A stretch of DNA of 25,754 bases, taken from a virus. Of the stretch, positions 1 through 7,302 are shown in pieces (position 1 is the first letter of the stretch; every line of letters starts with the position of its first letter). Under the pieces are notes generated by a model that saw nothing but the letters and a program-made list of their open reading frames with translations, searched no databases and was not told the origin of the DNA. The stretch is from positions 1 to 25,754 of the IMG/VR virus record IMGVR_UViG_3300025880_000094. One strand, 5' to 3'. Both the position numbers and the translations under genes were made by a program.

Positions 1-36
1 CAAGACAACGACAACAATGTAGATTTACCATTTTAA
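1..36 (+). CDS. ssb: C-terminal end of a probable single-stranded DNA-binding protein (partial)
   Basis: Only the last 11 codons and a TAA stop are present. They read QDNDNNVDLPF. An acidic Asp/Asn-rich stretch ending in D-L-P-F is the hallmark of the SSB C-terminal tip, which recruits replication and repair partners in bacterial and phage SSBs. The gene is cut by the window edge, so the OB-fold cannot be seen. A terminator hairpin follows directly, and replication genes lie downstream, which fits. The call rests on the tip alone. Confidence 0.6.
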   Translation, partial: QDNDNNVDLPF

Positions 37-41
37 TATTT

Positions 42-69
42 GGGAGGGTGTAAAAGCCCTCCTTTTTTT
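42..69 (+). terminator. Rho-independent terminator after the SSB-like gene
   Basis: A GGAGGG/CCCTCC-type stem closes an eight-base loop (TGTAAAAG) and is followed at once by seven T residues. The T-run runs straight into the ATG of the next gene at 70. Transcription of the ATPase gene would therefore depend on read-through or on a start within or just after the hairpin. Confidence 0.75.
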
Positions 70-912
70 ATGACCGAAGAACAGAAAATGTTTATGCAAC
101 TCTTAGAAGAAGAGTGTGTAATAAATACTAATGACATAGTAGAATATCCACCAGTAGCAATATCTATGGGAGTAACAACTATACAAACACTTAAAGGCTT
201 AAAAACATTACCAATTCCGATTGGAACGTATGGCAACTTTAGTTTTGTGCAAGCGCCTCCAAAAACCAAAAAGACTTTCTTTATTAGTTTATTAGCTTCT
301 GTATATTTAGGAAACAAAAACAAATTTGGTGGAAAGTTAAGAGGACATAGAGATCATAAATGTCTGATACACTTTGATACTGAGCAAGGTAAGTTTCATG
401 CGCAAAGAGTATTTAGAAGAGTTGTAGATATGAACCAAGAACAAGATTTAGGTTGCTATCACACATTTGGTTTAAGAACAGTAGGTTTTAAACAAAGAGT
501 ACAGTTTATAGAGTATTATTTAAAAGAAAAAATAGAACAAGGTAAAGTAGGTTTAGTAGTCATTGATGGCATAGCTGATTTGGTTTCTGATGTAAACTCG
601 TTAGAGCAGAGTAACGAGGTTGCGCAGAAGTTAATGGAGTGGAGTCAGCGTTTTAATTGTCATATAATTACAGTAATACATAGTAATTTTGGTAGCGACA
701 AACCCACAGGACATCTTGGATCTTTACTAGAAAAAAAGACAGAGACTCAAATACAATTAGAAACAAACACAGTAAACAAGGATTGGATAACAGTTAAATG
801 CAAACGAAGCAGAGGTTACGCTTTTGAAACATTTAGCTTTAAAGTTAACGACATAGGTCTACCTGAGATAGTTGGAGATCTATATAATCCCTTAAAAGGT
901 GTAAGTTTTTAA
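70..912 (+). CDS. RecA-fold / RepA-like ATPase (AAA_25 type), replication or recombination
   Basis: This 280-residue protein has the layout of RepA/DnaB-like P-loop ATPases. A degenerate phosphate-binding loop lies near residues 61-69 (QAPPKTKKT). Walker B is at about 161-167 (GLVVIDG, with Asp 166). A later segment, VIHSNFGSDKPTGHLGSLL, resembles the sensor/arginine region common in phage and plasmid RepA-like ATPases. The Walker A glycines are replaced, so ATP binding by this loop is unusual. I chose the ATG at 70 rather than the upstream in-frame ATG at 40, because codons 40-69 are the terminator hairpin. A helicase loader or helicase-like role is inferred from family and neighbours. Confidence 0.7.
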   Translation: MTEEQKMFMQLLEEECVINTNDIVEYPPVAISMGVTTIQTLKGLKTLPIPIGTYGNFSFVQAPPKTKKTFFISLLASVYLGNKNKFGGKLRGHRDHKCLIHFDTEQGKFHAQRVFRRVVDMNQEQDLGCYHTFGLRTVGFKQRVQFIEYYLKEKIEQGKVGLVVIDGIADLVSDVNSLEQSNEVAQKLMEWSQRFNCHIITVIHSNFGSDKPTGHLGSLLEKKTETQIQLETNTVNKDWITVKCKRSRGYAFETFSFKVNDIGLPEIVGDLYNPLKGVSF

Positions 913-914
913 AT

Positions 915-1487
915 ATGGCAAATTGGTTAAATAAAGTAGCAAAATATCATAAAGAGTGGGTACAAATAGCAAAAACATTAGGAGCAAAAGACTATGCTGA
1001 AGACATAGTACAAGAATCTTATATAAAATTACATATGTATGCAAGCGAAGAAAAATTATTTAATAATGGAATTATATCAAAAGGCTATATGTATTTTGTA
1101 ATACGTTCTGTTTTTTTAAGCTATATAAATTCAAAAAACAAAATAAATAAAATACAAATAGAAGAGTTTTTTAAAAATAAAGATTTTATAGAAATACCTC
1201 AAAAGGATTTTGATAAATTTACTGATAATAATGATTTAGATAAAGAAGAGGCTTTTTGGAAATTATGTAAAAAGATAGATCAAGAATTAGAAAACTGGCA
1301 TTGGTATGATAAAAGTATTTATAAATTATATAGAGATACTGAATTAAGCATTAGAGGTATGGCTAAAGATACCTCAATAAGTCCAGTAAATATATTTCAT
1401 ACATTAAAAAAAGGCAAAGATAAAATAAGAGATAAATTTAGCGAAGACTACGAAGATTTTAAAAACGAAGATTACAATTTAATATGA
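915..1487 (+). CDS. RNA polymerase sigma-70 family-like factor
   Basis: The 190-residue protein carries a sigma region-2-like helix near residues 27-41 (YAEDIVQESYIKLH), the core-binding part of ECF-type sigma factors. Near the C-terminus is a helix-turn-helix-like stretch (LSIRGMAKDTSISPVNIFHT) in the place of region 4, followed by a Lys-rich helix. The size is typical of ECF sigma factors. It starts two bases after the ATPase gene and overlaps the next gene by four bases. It probably directs host RNA polymerase to phage promoters, perhaps late ones. It could instead be a divergent DNA-binding protein of the same fold. Confidence 0.65.
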   Translation: MANWLNKVAKYHKEWVQIAKTLGAKDYAEDIVQESYIKLHMYASEEKLFNNGIISKGYMYFVIRSVFLSYINSKNKINKIQIEEFFKNKDFIEIPQKDFDKFTDNNDLDKEEAFWKLCKKIDQELENWHWYDKSIYKLYRDTELSIRGMAKDTSISPVNIFHTLKKGKDKIRDKFSEDYEDFKNEDYNLI

Positions 1488-1894
1488 AACAACCAAAAGA
1501 CAAACGTACTAAAGAGTACAAAGATTGGAAAGCAAATTATGACAAACAATCAAAAGGGTTAGGAGACACCATTGCTAAGATTACTGAAGCTACTGGAATA
1601 GCTAAAGCTGTAAAATTTATAGCTGGAGAAGATTGTGGCTGTGACGAAAGACAAGTAGCACTAAATAAGGCATTTAGATATAAAAGACCAAAGTGCTTAC
1701 TAGAAGATGAATATATTTATTTAAGAGAATGGTTTGCACAAAACAGAACTAGAGTAAACCCATCAGAACAAAAACAATTATTAAAAATATACAACAGAGT
1801 ATTTAATGATAAAAAAGTAATGACATCTTGCGGGAGTTGTATAAGAACTATAACTAATGAATTAAACTCTTTATATAAAACTTATGGAAATTAG
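1484..1894 (+). CDS. Conserved phage protein with CxC and CxxC motifs, function unknown
   Basis: The protein has 136 residues. A basic N-terminus (about 1-25) precedes a Gly/Ala-rich helix (GLGDTIAKITEATGIAKAVK). Next come a CGC motif at residues 51-53, a further Cys at 71 and a CGSC motif at 116-119. Five cysteines in this pattern could bind a metal, though this is not proved. I recognise the motif style from other flavobacterial phage proteins of unknown role. The gene overlaps both neighbours, so it is translated within the replication operon. I cannot name a function. Confidence 0.6.
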   Translation: MKQPKDKRTKEYKDWKANYDKQSKGLGDTIAKITEATGIAKAVKFIAGEDCGCDERQVALNKAFRYKRPKCLLEDEYIYLREWFAQNRTRVNPSEQKQLLKIYNRVFNDKKVMTSCGSCIRTITNELNSLYKTYGN

Positions 1895-2594
1895 ACCTCG
1901 CATTAACGGAAATAAAAAAATAGCTTACGAGAACATAACCAAGAAAGAAACAAGAGTGCTTGTTATAGGAGACTTACACGAGCCATTTTGTTTAGATGGT
2001 TATTTAGAACATTGTCAAGAAACTTATGCAAAGTACAATTGTAACAGAGTTGTATTTATAGGAGATGTGATTGATAATCATTACTCATCATACCACGAAT
2101 CAGATGCTGACGGACTTGGTGGTGGTCAAGAACTAGAACTTGCGATAAGTAAAATAGCTAACTGGTATAATACTTTTCCAAAAGCACACGTAACAATTGG
2201 AAATCATGATAGACTAATAATGCGTAAAGCACAAACAAGTGCTGTGCCAAAAAAATGGATAAAGGCTTACAAAGATGTACTAGAAGTACCACAATGGAAG
2301 TTTGTAGATAGAGTTGTAATTGATGGTGTACAGTATATACACGGAGAAGCTGGAACAGCAAGAATGAAATGTAGGGCAGATATGCAAAGTACAATACAAG
2401 GACACTTACACACCCAATGTTATACAGAATGGTATGTAGGTCAAAACTTTAAAGTATTTGGTAGTCAGGTAGGATGTGGTATAGATGCAACTGCTTACGC
2501 TATGGCATACGCTAAAAGAGGTAAAAAACCAGCTATTGCTTGTGCAGTAGTTTTAGGAGGGCATACAGTAATTAATGAACTAATGGAATTATGA
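1884..2594 (+). CDS. Calcineurin-like metallophosphoesterase
   Basis: All metal-binding blocks of the superfamily are visible in order in this 236-residue protein: GDLHEP (29-34), GDVIDNH (60-66), GNHD (106-109), HGE (153-155) and GHLH (173-176). The enzyme should hydrolyse phosphomonoesters or phosphodiesters using two metal ions. Phage members include protein phosphatases, 2',3'-cyclic phosphodiesterases and SbcD-like nucleases. The substrate here cannot be told from sequence. It overlaps the preceding gene by 11 bases and the next small gene by four. Confidence 0.88.
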   Translation: MEIRPRINGNKKIAYENITKKETRVLVIGDLHEPFCLDGYLEHCQETYAKYNCNRVVFIGDVIDNHYSSYHESDADGLGGGQELELAISKIANWYNTFPKAHVTIGNHDRLIMRKAQTSAVPKKWIKAYKDVLEVPQWKFVDRVVIDGVQYIHGEAGTARMKCRADMQSTIQGHLHTQCYTEWYVGQNFKVFGSQVGCGIDATAYAMAYAKRGKKPAIACAVVLGGHTVINELMEL

Positions 2595-2743
2595 AAAACA
2601 AAAAATATACAACCAAAGAAAGATTTAAGATACTAGAAGCAACAGTAGCAACTTTATACGTAGCAATAGAAAAGCACTCAAAAAAAATAGACGTGATAGA
2701 TAAATTTTTAACTAAAGCAACAAAAGATTATAAAGAAAAATAG
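2591..2743 (+). CDS. Small Lys-rich protein, 50 aa, unknown
   Basis: This short frame starts in an ATGA overlap with the phosphoesterase stop and runs 50 codons to TAG. The product is basic and predicted helical (KERFKILEATVATLYVAIEKH...) without cysteines or membrane segments. Translational coupling and the lack of any other use for the 150-bp stretch support it. I recognise no family. Confidence 0.55.
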   Translation: MKNKKYTTKERFKILEATVATLYVAIEKHSKKIDVIDKFLTKATKDYKEK

Positions 2744-2758
2744 TATATATTAACAAAA

Positions 2759-2777
2759 TTGTTTATATTTGTACAAA
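2759..2777 (+). promoter_or_regulatory. Promoter -7 box TATATTTG with palindrome TTTGTACAAA
   Basis: TATATTTG at 2764-2771 matches the Bacteroidetes -7 consensus TAnnTTTG exactly. It overlaps a perfect 10-bp palindrome, TTTGTACAAA (2768-2777). No good TTTG -33 box is visible at the usual distance. The ATG of the next gene follows 16 bases after the box, in an A/C-only leader. The site is in one of the few real gaps of this operon, between 2743 and 2788. Confidence 0.5.
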
Positions 2778-2787
2778 ACAAAACAAA

Positions 2788-3009
2788 ATGAAAAAAGAAG
2801 TAACAATAGAATATGACAACATAGCTTTAGTTGTTGTGGGAGAATATGAAAAAGGACAAGATGGAAGTTATATGTATCCAGATTTTAGTAGTGATTTTAA
2901 TTGTTTTAAAGTGCTATGTGGAGGACAAGACATTATAGACATACTAGAACAAGAAGTAATTGATGAGTTAGAAACTCAAGCCATAGAAATAATTGAAGAA
3001 CAATGGTAG
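2788..3009 (+). CDS. Small acidic phage protein, 73 aa, unknown
   Basis: The product begins with a beta-rich half (EVTIEYDNIALVVVGEY) and ends in an acidic helix rich in Ile and Glu. Similar small acidic proteins are common in phage replication regions, but I cannot name a family with certainty. It is preceded by its own promoter candidate and an A/C-rich leader, and it overlaps the exonuclease gene by seven bases, so it probably leads that transcription unit. Confidence 0.6.
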   Translation: MKKEVTIEYDNIALVVVGEYEKGQDGSYMYPDFSSDFNCFKVLCGGQDIIDILEQEVIDELETQAIEIIEEQW

Positions 3010-3686
3010 TTTTATTTGATGCAGACAGTTTAGTTTATTCATCTTGCTGTGGTGTTGATGACATACTAGATGAAGCTATAGGAAAGTTTGATGAGATATT
3101 TATGTCAATTGTAAATAGACTAGAAGAAACCTACCAAATAGAAAGAGTAATTACTTTTAACAATAGCAAAGGTAATTTTAGAAAACTACTAGACCCAAAC
3201 TACAAAGCAAACAGAAAGAAACAAGAACATCCTAAATTACTATTTGAGATGCACGAACACATAGCAGAGATATACTCTACTAAAAACTCTTATGGTGTAG
3301 AGACAGATGATTTAGTTGCAACGTATTGGAAAACACTAACAGACGAGTTAGGACACAACAATGTAATAATAGTATCACTTGACAAGGATTATAAGCAACT
3401 ACCTTGCCTTATGTATAACTATCACTACAAACACCAAGAGATAATAGATATAAGTCCTTACGAGGCTTTATATAACTTCTATGAGCAAATGATAGTTGGA
3501 GATTCAGCAGACAATGTAAACTACTGTAAAGGTTATGGTAAAGCATATGCAAAGAAACTATTTAAAGATTGTAACACACATTATCAATTTACAAAAAAAA
3601 CATATGAGTTATTTAAAACAATATATAAATCAAAAGCAAAATTAAAATACATACAATGTTATAATCTTTTAAAACTAAGAACATGA
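3003..3686 (+). CDS. 5'-3' exonuclease / flap endonuclease (FEN-like)
   Basis: The 227-residue protein shows the acidic metal-binding clusters of the PIN/FEN nucleases. These are FDAD at residues 5-8, ETDD at 100-103, DKD at 127-129 and GDSADN at 166-171. A helix-hairpin-helix-like stretch follows (CKGYGKAYAKKLF, from 175). NYKANRK at 66-72 matches the arginine/lysine arch region. Enzymes such as T5 D15 and T7 gp6 remove flaps, RNA primers and host DNA. It lies among replication genes, and the next gene begins within its last codons. Confidence 0.85.
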   Translation: MVVLFDADSLVYSSCCGVDDILDEAIGKFDEIFMSIVNRLEETYQIERVITFNNSKGNFRKLLDPNYKANRKKQEHPKLLFEMHEHIAEIYSTKNSYGVETDDLVATYWKTLTDELGHNNVIIVSLDKDYKQLPCLMYNYHYKHQEIIDISPYEALYNFYEQMIVGDSADNVNYCKGYGKAYAKKLFKDCNTHYQFTKKTYELFKTIYKSKAKLKYIQCYNLLKLRT

Positions 3687-3949
3687 GTAATATATTAAAC
3701 AAAGCAAACGAAATTATTAATTTAAGATCAGAAGAAAAAGAAAGGACTTACGGGCCATTTTCTGAAGGTATGAAAAGAGCTGCTATGATAGCATCAGGCG
3801 CAACAGGTAAAGACATAACTACCGAAGACATGTATATGTGCATGGTTGCGTTAAAACTATCTAGAGAGTCTTATAATCACAAAGAAGATAACCTGCTCGA
3901 TGCTGTTGCATATTTAGGGGCATTAAATAATTTACACAATGAAATATAA
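3683..3949 (+). CDS. DUF6378-like protein
   Basis: This 88-residue protein has the pattern of a small all-helical phage family I know as DUF6378: an N-terminal helix, then ERTYGPF, then a segment with MYMCMVALKLSRES and a C-terminal DNLLDAVAYLGAL. The acidic DxxD-like C-terminal helix resembles MazG-type nucleotide pyrophosphohydrolases, which the family is often found beside. A nucleotide-pool role is inferred. It overlaps both neighbours and leads into the putative base-modification genes. Confidence 0.65.
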   Translation: MSNILNKANEIINLRSEEKERTYGPFSEGMKRAAMIASGATGKDITTEDMYMCMVALKLSRESYNHKEDNLLDAVAYLGALNNLHNEI

Positions 3950-4886
3950 CTCTTGTATGATTAATCTACTTGGTAACGTTCCAACTAGAATGAATTCCCA
4001 TAATGCTGGTTGGACTTATTGTCTAAAAAGTATTGCTAGTAGCAAATCAAATTATAATATAGAATTAATTAATGAACCAAAAAGAATACATGAATTTACA
4101 ACTGTTATTATAAACAACGGAATAAATTACAAGAAAGATGTATGGAATTTTTTTGGAGGTGTACAACAAAAGACTTTAGATTATTTACATGAGTTAAATA
4201 AGTACAAAGGATTATTATTTACATTTAACGAGCCAATTGATTTTAGATCATTATTAAAAAGAAAAGAAATAACAACTATTCCAAGTAAACAGGTATTTTG
4301 TGGAAGCACTATCGATAATAAGTTAATATTAGGAGATTCTCATTCGTTATCTATTTACAAACCAGGCTGGGGGATAAATAGACTAGACGGTAAAACATTA
4401 CATGGTTTTTTAAAAGAACCTTACAAGTATTTTAATAAAGAAAATACCACTGATTTAACTTTGTATTTTGGGAATATAGATATTAGATTTCATTTGATGC
4501 GTCAACCAAACCCAGGGCAAGCGGTTTTATTGTTAGTTAATAGATTGTTAAACTTTATTGCAGAAATAAGTCCAGATATTAATGTAACTATTCAAGAGTT
4601 ATTACCTATTGAAGATGAATCAAGAAAGATACCAGGTTCAGGAATGTATAAAGGACAACCATTTTATGGTAGTAAAGAAGAAAGACAAAATTTAGTTAAC
4701 TTATTTAATATACTAATTAAAGATTCTATTGATCATAATCATCCATATAAAGTACAAAAGATGTGGTTAGATTACCCATTACATTTTAACTGTATGGAAG
4801 CAAGACAATCTGTACACATTAGACCAGATTATTATTTACATAAAAACACTTTTATAAATGATACAAGAGTTCCAACGTTATTATAG
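3939..4886 (+). CDS. GDSH / SGNH-like protein in putative base-modification cluster
   Basis: In this 315-residue protein, GDSHS at 132-136 resembles the catalytic block I of SGNH/GDSL hydrolases. FGNIDIRFH at 177-185 resembles block III in the variants that read F-G-x-I-D-x-R. Near the C-terminus, HIRPDYYLH (293-301) could supply the Asp/His pair of block V. Such enzymes act as esterases, acyl- or O-acetyl-transferases. The first 125 residues match nothing I know. The gene overlaps DUF6378 upstream and the glycosylase-fold gene downstream by 29 bases, so it belongs to the same operon. Its substrate is unknown; its place beside a DNA-base transferase is suggestive. Confidence 0.5.
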   Translation: MKYNSCMINLLGNVPTRMNSHNAGWTYCLKSIASSKSNYNIELINEPKRIHEFTTVIINNGINYKKDVWNFFGGVQQKTLDYLHELNKYKGLLFTFNEPIDFRSLLKRKEITTIPSKQVFCGSTIDNKLILGDSHSLSIYKPGWGINRLDGKTLHGFLKEPYKYFNKENTTDLTLYFGNIDIRFHLMRQPNPGQAVLLLVNRLLNFIAEISPDINVTIQELLPIEDESRKIPGSGMYKGQPFYGSKEERQNLVNLFNILIKDSIDHNHPYKVQKMWLDYPLHFNCMEARQSVHIRPDYYLHKNTFINDTRVPTLL

Positions 4887-5769
4887 TAAAGCAAAGTTAA
4901 ATCAAGAAAGATTATATCAAGGATACGATTGGTCTAAAGAAGATATTAATGACGATTTAATATGGCATGTACCAATATACGATGTAGTAAATAGAAGATA
5001 TGCAGCGTTTAGTAGTTTGTTAGAAGCTATTAGACTTAAAGAAACAGATCCAAAAGGAAATGGTAAATGGTTTAAACATACTGATGTTAATGATTTTGAT
5101 TTTATGTTATTATGTTATTTGTTTAGATTATGCGGTAGCGGTATTAATTATTTTCCTAAAACTAATCATCCTTATGGCACTCACGGATTTGGTAATTTTT
5201 GGATAGTTGACAGTCTACTAAACGGCAGAGATAATTTTAAAGAATGGATTGATGATTTACCTGATAAAAAATTCAGTGATAATAAAGGTTATTTACTACC
5301 AATGATTCCTAAAGGATTAAGAAATTTTATTTTAGATGATAGTTATAACTTAGTTTTATATATTTTAGATAATATGTCAGGCATTGAAATTTATGAGGTA
5401 GTGGACTTAGGTAATGAGTGGTTATTAAGAAGAGGATATAAAAGACAAAATTTTGTTTTGTGTGCATTTGCAATGGACTTAGCTGAATACTTTCCTGAAA
5501 TAATAACTAGAGATAGTAGAGTTTATGTTGGATCTAACGCGAAAAAATGTTTAAGAGAAATATTTCCTAATACAAAAGGAATAGGTTCTAATATAAAAAC
5601 AACTAACGATTGTCTTGACCACTTATGTAATTTGACAGGCGGTCATAGCTTTAAATATGACATGGAAGATGTGGCTTGTGATTTTATAAGATACAAAAAT
5701 AATTTTCAAAGTAAACATCATATAGAATATAATAACGGAATAAAATATTATAACAATGTTTCTAAATAA
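4858..5769 (+). CDS. DNA-glycosylase-fold protein of the amino acid:DNA transferase (aGPT-PPlase) type
   Basis: The protein has 303 residues. The middle has RLCGSGINYFP (90-100) and HPYGTHGFGNFW (104-115). Next is a helix-hairpin-like stretch: GYKRQNFVLCAFAMDLAEYFP at 193-213, then RVYVGSNAKKCLREIF at 221-236. It ends with EDVACDFIRY (270-279). This order resembles the G.GpfmA..i..DL / W..pGpGA..GL / E..LCeFdKY pattern of the glycosylase-fold families of phages with hypermodified thymine (alpha-glutamyl/putrescinyl thymine pyrophosphorylases, now called amino acid:DNA transferases). Those enzymes replace an activated 5-hydroxymethyl group with an amine. Neighbouring PLP and hydroxymethylase-like genes agree. 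The match is by pattern only; a true DNA glycosylase is possible. Confidence 0.6.
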   Translation: MIQEFQRYYSKAKLNQERLYQGYDWSKEDINDDLIWHVPIYDVVNRRYAAFSSLLEAIRLKETDPKGNGKWFKHTDVNDFDFMLLCYLFRLCGSGINYFPKTNHPYGTHGFGNFWIVDSLLNGRDNFKEWIDDLPDKKFSDNKGYLLPMIPKGLRNFILDDSYNLVLYILDNMSGIEIYEVVDLGNEWLLRRGYKRQNFVLCAFAMDLAEYFPEIITRDSRVYVGSNAKKCLREIFPNTKGIGSNIKTTNDCLDHLCNLTGGHSFKYDMEDVACDFIRYKNNFQSKHHIEYNNGIKYYNNVSK

Positions 5770-6649
5770 ACAAACTTACATAGAAAATAAAGACTTAAAT
5801 AAATATACTTTAGAAGAATATTTAAGTTTTACTAGTGGTTTTAAATCTTCATTTAAACCATTTGTAGTTAAACAAATAAATGGATTTAACGTAATAGATG
5901 AATCAGAAGCTTGCAGTGTTGGATATAAAGCCAGGTCAGCAGAGTTTTTAATGCAGCGACTACAAGAGTTAGGCGTCAAACATATAGTATATGTTCAACC
6001 TAGAAGAGGTTATGCAGGTATCTCTTTAGCTTGGTTATGTAAAGAGTATAATATGAAGTTAACATTAATAATGCCAGCTTCAAAAGAAGTTAGTGATCAT
6101 CAAGCTCTTTGTATTGAGTTAGGTGCAGAGGCAAAATTTGTTAGAATAGCTGCTATGCCAAATGCTAATAAGTATGCAAAAGAATATGCCGACAAAATTA
6201 GTGCATTTTTTATTCCATTAGGTTTAAATCATCCACATGTTATTGCAGGAGGAGTAAGAGTTATTTATGATTTTTTTAAAAATAATAAACATCCTGAAAC
6301 AATGTGGAGTGTAATTAGCACAGGTGTTTTACAAAGATCTATGCAAATAGCTTTACCTGACACAAAATTTAAAGCAGTTGCTGTTGCTAGAAATATACAA
6401 CAAGGGGAATTAGGTCGTGCTGATTTTTATAGTTATCATAAACCTTTTAATAGTCTTTCAGATTTAATACCAGATAAATTTAATTGCGAGTCAAGCTATG
6501 ATTCAAAAGGGTGGCACTATATGTGTAAATATGGAAAAAAAGGAGATTGGTTTTTTAGTGTAGCTGGTAATGCAAATAAACCTACTATTAATAAACTTAA
6601 AATAAATTCTTATAGAGATTGGAATGACTTAAAAGATTTAAAAATATGA
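5756..6649 (+). CDS. PLP-dependent enzyme, fold type II (tryptophan-synthase-beta / cysteine-synthase-like)
   Basis: This 297-residue protein reads like a compact fold-type-II PLP enzyme. The probable Schiff-base lysine is Lys 58 in SVGYKARSAEF, the equivalent of SxKDRxA in cysteine and threonine synthases. The PRRGYAGISLAWLCKEY segment (82-98) matches the substrate-binding SxGNHGxAxAxxA region in shape. A Rossmann-like stretch ends in ELGAEAKFV, and STGVLQR (188-194) can serve as the phosphate loop. Such enzymes do beta-elimination or replacement on amino acids. In this place it may make or trim the amino-acid side chain attached to DNA bases. It overlaps both neighbours. Confidence 0.72.
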   Translation: MFLNKQTYIENKDLNKYTLEEYLSFTSGFKSSFKPFVVKQINGFNVIDESEACSVGYKARSAEFLMQRLQELGVKHIVYVQPRRGYAGISLAWLCKEYNMKLTLIMPASKEVSDHQALCIELGAEAKFVRIAAMPNANKYAKEYADKISAFFIPLGLNHPHVIAGGVRVIYDFFKNNKHPETMWSVISTGVLQRSMQIALPDTKFKAVAVARNIQQGELGRADFYSYHKPFNSLSDLIPDKFNCESSYDSKGWHYMCKYGKKGDWFFSVAGNANKPTINKLKINSYRDWNDLKDLKI

Positions 6650-7302
6650 TTAAAACAATTTTTGAAAACGCAGAAGATGCTTATGCTTATCAACTTAATA
6701 GAATACTAGTTTATGGTGTAGACTTTGATAATACAAAAGCTTTGTTCAATATAGGTTTTACAATAAAAAATCCTATGGATAATTACATTACAAACAAAGA
6801 GCGTAATTGGAGCTTAGAATATGCTAAAGCTGAATGGGAATGGTATAAGTCAGGTGATCGTAGCATAGACAAATTAGGTGATATTTACGGTAAGATACCA
6901 CCTATATGGGAAAAAATGGCCGATAAGAATCGTAATGTTAATTCTAATTATGGTTATCAATGGCAACGTAATAATCAAATAGACTATGTATGTGCTATGC
7001 TTAGACAAAACTCTAATACTAGACAAGCGGCAATAAGTATATATGATGCTAAAGAGTGGGGATCATATACAAAAGATACTCCATGTACTTATGCAGTACA
7101 GTTTACAATACTAGACAATAAGTTAAACATGTCAGTTTTGATGCGTTCTAATGACATCTGGTATGGTTTTTGTAATGATCAATATCAATTCTCAATGTTA
7201 CAAGAATTAGTTGCTAAGAGGTTATCTATTGAGATAGGAACTTACTACCATTTTGCACACAACTTACATTTATATAATAACATAAAAAATAAAATAACAT
7301 GA
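6646..7302 (+). CDS. Thymidylate-synthase-like deoxypyrimidine hydroxymethylase
   Basis: The core motifs of the thymidylate synthase / nucleotide hydroxymethylase family are present: NSNYGYQW, RQAAISIYD, the nucleophile Cys 147 in DTPCTY, RSNDIWYGF (167-175) and a C-terminal HFAHNLHLY. At 218 residues it is shorter than cellular TS (about 264) and ends soon after the HLY motif. In an ungapped alignment, the Asn that selects dUMP in TS falls on Asp 178 (FCND), as in dCMP hydroxymethylases; Asn 177 sits beside it, so the base preference is open. The likely reaction is 5-hydroxymethylation of dUMP or dCMP using methylenetetrahydrofolate, feeding the base-modification genes upstream. Confidence 0.82.
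   Translation: MIKTIFENAEDAYAYQLNRILVYGVDFDNTKALFNIGFTIKNPMDNYITNKERNWSLEYAKAEWEWYKSGDRSIDKLGDIYGKIPPIWEKMADKNRNVNSNYGYQWQRNNQIDYVCAMLRQNSNTRQAAISIYDAKEWGSYTKDTPCTYAVQFTILDNKLNMSVLMRSNDIWYGFCNDQYQFSMLQELVAKRLSIEIGTYYHFAHNLHLYNNIKNKIT

Noticed and set aside
40-69. N-terminal extension of the ATPase from the ATG at 40
   Set aside because: These codons are the stem, loop and T-run of a terminator; the ATG at 70 is a better start.
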